Virus record (IMG/VR): IMGVR_UViG_3300034160_000014
Location: 1-30,318 of that record
Strand: one strand, 5' to 3'
Length of the DNA: 30,318 bases
Source: a virus
The notes under the pieces were generated by a model that saw only the letters and a program-made list of their open reading frames with translations, was not told where the DNA came from and did not search any database. Positions 27,885 through 30,318 of this stretch are shown here, piece after piece. The position numbers and the translations under genes are program-made. Each line of letters starts with the position of its first letter. Within the stretch, counting starts at the first letter, position 1.

Positions 27885-29840
27885 TTATAAGGTTATCTGA
27901 CCAGTTGAATGAATTATACCAAATGCTGTACCAGATTTTTCAAAGATAGTTAATTCTACCCTGTATAAAGCACCACCAACTACATTAGTTATATTTGTCT
28001 CTGGGTAAAACCACGTTGGCTCAAAATGAAATGACTTAGCGTAATCATTTTTCAATATCATTGTGCATGATAGAATTGTGCCAGACGGTACAGATACGCC
28101 CGACAATGTCAAATCAACATCGTCAGTTGCTGACAGTAATATTGAGCCAAGTTTGCTTGATGGAATATTGTAAATTCCACTAACTGGTGTGAATATACCG
28201 GGTAGTACATTATAATGTTGACATTTCGTAAACGTATTTGCAGTGTTTACATCAGCAATGGCTGTACTTAAAACACCACCTGCATTGACTATACCGGGCG
28301 AATTGCCAATAACTATTCCGAATTCAGAATAAGTTGCCTTCTGTACGGAAATAACACCTGCAGTAGTTTTAAGTAATGTTCCTTCTGTCTTAACTACACC
28401 ATTAGTAGTCGAAGTCGCTTTTGCTGCGGATAGAACACCATCTGAAATAGTTATTGTTGAATTGTCGGGTTTAACTACACCATTAGTCCCAGTCATTTCT
28501 GATATAAAAATAATAGGAGCTAGAGGAATTGATATAACTCCTTGCGCGGTTATATCAAGTGTAACACCACATTTAACTTTACCAGGTGTTGTTGATGTTG
28601 CTATTGAAGGTTGAACAGCAGTTAGTGCACCACTTACTAGTGTTATAGTAGTATTGTCTGGTCTAGCAACCCCAGGTGATGCAGTTGTTGCAAGAGGAAT
28701 TGATAGAACACCGCTTGCAATAGTAGTAGTTGTGTTGTCTGGTCTAATCTTGCCAAGTACAGCATTAGTTGCTGTTGGTACTGATAGAACACCGCTTGCA
28801 ATAGTAGTAGTTGTGTTGTCTGGTCTAATCTTGCCAAGTACAGCATTAGTTGCTGTTGGTACAATATAAGAAAGAACGCCAGCAGATGCAGTAACAGTGG
28901 TACCATCTGGTTTAACTACACCAAGTGCTGCTGAAGTTGCAGTATTAGCACTTAGAACATTACTTACGTCTATTGTGAAATTTGATGAGCTTGGTATAAC
29001 CAGTCCAGCAACAGTATCAGTAGCAATACGTGAATAGAACAGATTTGTTAGAATACCTGAACCGTCAACAGTTACAGTTGTGTTGTCTGGTCGTAGTACT
29101 CCTAATACGGCAGAAGTTGCTGTTTTGCCAACTGAAATAATACCATTGGATAATCCAATGGTGTTCGTGTCAACCTTCACTAGTCCGGCAACTGTAGTTG
29201 ATGCAACATTAGGAACTGACAGCACACCTACTGTATTAACAATTGTAGAACCGTCAATCTTGAATATACCACGTTGTGTAGTGCTGGCATTAGATGCTGA
29301 AAGTGTGCCACCACTCATTGTCAGTCCATCAGTGTTTGGCTTGATTCGACCCACTGCAGAAGTAGTTGCAAGCGGAACTGAAATAGCACCACCCGTGTTT
29401 GTGATATTTACACCAGTCTTTACTAGACCAGCATAAGGGGTGTCTGCGATAAGTGGCCTGATTTCACCATCAACTATTCCAAGTGATGAGTTGTCAACTC
29501 GTGCAATGCCGAGTTCTGTTGTTGTTGCATCAGTTAGTGTGAATGCATTGCAACTGATTAGTCCATCAACATCATTAATGTTAGTACCAATCTTTGCAAC
29601 ACCATACTGACTGGCAGATGTCTTGTCTATAGGACCCGCTGGAGCCGACTTTGCAAATATCACACGTCCCTTGCTGTCAATGACAACTTGTGGAATTGTC
29701 ATCGAGTCATAGTTAGTGTAATGAAATGAGTACGTACCTGGTGTAACACCTGTTGCTCTTAGTGCTGGTGCCTCTCCAGTTCCTGTCAGGTCACCAGAAA
29801 GTACAATTTGTCCTTCTGTTGCGGTTGTTGCTACTGTCAT
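27885..29840 (-). CDS. Repeat-built tail fibre protein A
   Basis: A 651-residue protein starting MTVATTATEGQIVLSGDLTG, the ATG being fixed by an ATGA overlap with the upstream fibre at 29837-29840. The layout is the same as in its neighbour: an N-terminal domain (LRATGVTPGTYSFHY, then VIDSKGRV), about 16 degenerate repeats (such as ATNAVLGKIRPDNTTTTIAS), and a non-repeat C-terminus from about residue 525 ending IIHSTGQITL. The two middle copies are identical in DNA. It is likely a fibre component, perhaps partnered with its paralog. Confidence 0.83.
   Translation of the reverse strand: MTVATTATEGQIVLSGDLTGTGEAPALRATGVTPGTYSFHYTNYDSMTIPQVVIDSKGRVIFAKSAPAGPIDKTSASQYGVAKIGTNINDVDGLISCNAFTLTDATTTELGIARVDNSSLGIVDGEIRPLIADTPYAGLVKTGVNITNTGGAISVPLATTSAVGRIKPNTDGLTMSGGTLSASNASTTQRGIFKIDGSTIVNTVGVLSVPNVASTTVAGLVKVDTNTIGLSNGIISVGKTATSAVLGVLRPDNTTVTVDGSGILTNLFYSRIATDTVAGLVIPSSSNFTIDVSNVLSANTATSAALGVVKPDGTTVTASAGVLSYIVPTATNAVLGKIRPDNTTTTIASGVLSVPTATNAVLGKIRPDNTTTTIASGVLSIPLATTASPGVARPDNTTITLVSGALTAVQPSIATSTTPGKVKCGVTLDITAQGVISIPLAPIIFISEMTGTNGVVKPDNSTITISDGVLSAAKATSTTNGVVKTEGTLLKTTAGVISVQKATYSEFGIVIGNSPGIVNAGGVLSTAIADVNTANTFTKCQHYNVLPGIFTPVSGIYNIPSSKLGSILLSATDDVDLTLSGVSVPSGTILSCTMILKNDYAKSFHFEPTWFYPETNITNVVGGALYRVELTIFEKSGTAFGIIHSTGQITL
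28701..28862. repeat. Perfect 81-bp tandem duplication within fibre A
   Basis: The units 28701-28781 and 28782-28862 are identical and encode one 27-residue fibre repeat each. Identity at third codon positions, unlike the diverged neighbouring repeats, indicates a very recent duplication. Confidence 0.95.
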
Positions 29841-30318
29841 GTATTCACCCATGTTCCAGTTGAAAGTAGAACCTTCAGCTTGCTAGAAATAGTGTTGTAA
29901 TATGTTGCACCAGCATGAAGTCCAGAAGTGGATGGGTCAGCAGAAAATTCGCCCCTGTAAGTCTTGTTGTCAACATAGTCCTTACGTGTCAGGTCAGAAG
30001 CAGCAGATGGTACAGTCTGGTAATTGATTGTTGCAGCAATAATCTCAGTAGACGCATTTGCTGTCTTAATTACAAGAGAAGAAGTGTGGTTTGCATAATT
30101 GCCAGAAACCAGTTTGCCCCAGAACAAGTACGGTTCGAACCCGCCAGTACCCCAGTTGCCACAGGCTATTGACAGGAAATCACTGTTAGCAGGGTCTGTC
30201 TTGTTGATTGCAGAGAACTGAGCTCCAGAGCCAGTTGCAGCACCAGGCATTGCCCCAGTCATAGTGAATGGGTTTGATGTAGAAGTTGTTTGAAACCATT
30301 GTCCTGTAGTAAAGCTGA
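29837..30318 (-). CDS. Tail fibre protein, 5' end outside window
   Basis: The frame is open to the right window edge, with SFTTGQWFQTTSTSNPFTMT preceding the apparent ATG at 30262, so that ATG is internal and at least 160 residues of a longer protein are visible. The segment SDLTRKDYVDNKTYRGEFSA resembles the K/R-DYVD joints common in fibre proteins, and HAGATYYNTISSKLKVLLST looks like a C-terminal fibre domain. It ends in the ATGA overlap with fibre A. It is probably the proximal fibre or a fibre connector. Confidence 0.75.
   Translation of the reverse strand, partial: SFTTGQWFQTTSTSNPFTMTGAMPGAATGSGAQFSAINKTDPANSDFLSIACGNWGTGGFEPYLFWGKLVSGNYANHTSSLVIKTANASTEIIAATINYQTVPSAASDLTRKDYVDNKTYRGEFSADPSTSGLHAGATYYNTISSKLKVLLSTGTWVNT

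Noticed and set aside
1-30318. Signs of lysogeny (integrase, repressor, attachment site)
   Set aside because: No recombinase motif or repressor-like gene was found. The hairpins and repeats at 18.9-19.2 kb are not flanked by an integrase gene.

Overview
The window is a stretch of a tailed double-stranded DNA bacteriophage (Caudoviricetes). It carries small and large terminase, portal, scaffold, major capsid, head-tail connector, tail completion and tail tube proteins, a lambda-type G/GT chaperone pair with a frameshift signal, and a tape measure protein, nearly all on the minus strand and often with ATGA or TAATG stop/start overlaps. No tail sheath gene is seen between the tail tube and tape measure genes, which suggests a long non-contractile tail (siphovirus-like). 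A two-component spanin pair implies a Gram-negative host. No integrase or repressor is recognised. The host species cannot be determined from the sequence.

Layout, read in the direction of transcription (right to left): (1) 30318-25949, a tail fibre region with one fibre cut by the window edge and two paralogous repeat-built fibres of about 650 residues. (2) 25584-25952, the only convincing plus-strand gene, a T7 endonuclease I-like Holliday junction resolvase, divergent from the small genes and convergent with the fibres. (3) 25477-19182, an accessory region of small genes: a degenerate GIY-YIG protein, an Imm-like superinfection immunity membrane protein and many unknowns. Four copies of one promoter type (TGTACA or TGTACC, 16 bp, TATAAT) lie here. 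(4) 19183-18948, a non-coding region rich in hairpins with a perfect 53-bp tandem duplication. (5) 18896-13389, the head module: TerS, TerL, portal, an HK97 gp10-like protein, scaffold and capsid, closed by a terminator. (6) 13274-6766, a connector followed by a block of virion-appendage-like proteins, including an 860-residue beta-helix-like protein and a 449-residue protein that share a C-terminal RNYxNP motif. (7) 6726-5330, a lysis cassette: a coiled-coil membrane protein, a holin candidate, an inner spanin and an outer spanin lipoprotein, with no endolysin. (8) 5333-1, the tail module, ending in a lambda-type tape measure protein that runs off the window.

Three exact TATAAATA elements sit 28-36 bases upstream of minus-strand start codons, including those of terS and the scaffold. 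They look like T4-type late promoters. The TGTACA-N16-TATAAT promoters look like an earlier class. Together they suggest temporal control by a phage-encoded late sigma factor outside the window. Many genes have an ATAGGAG or AAGGAGCAAA Shine-Dalgarno, whereas three genes behind the shared promoters have none.
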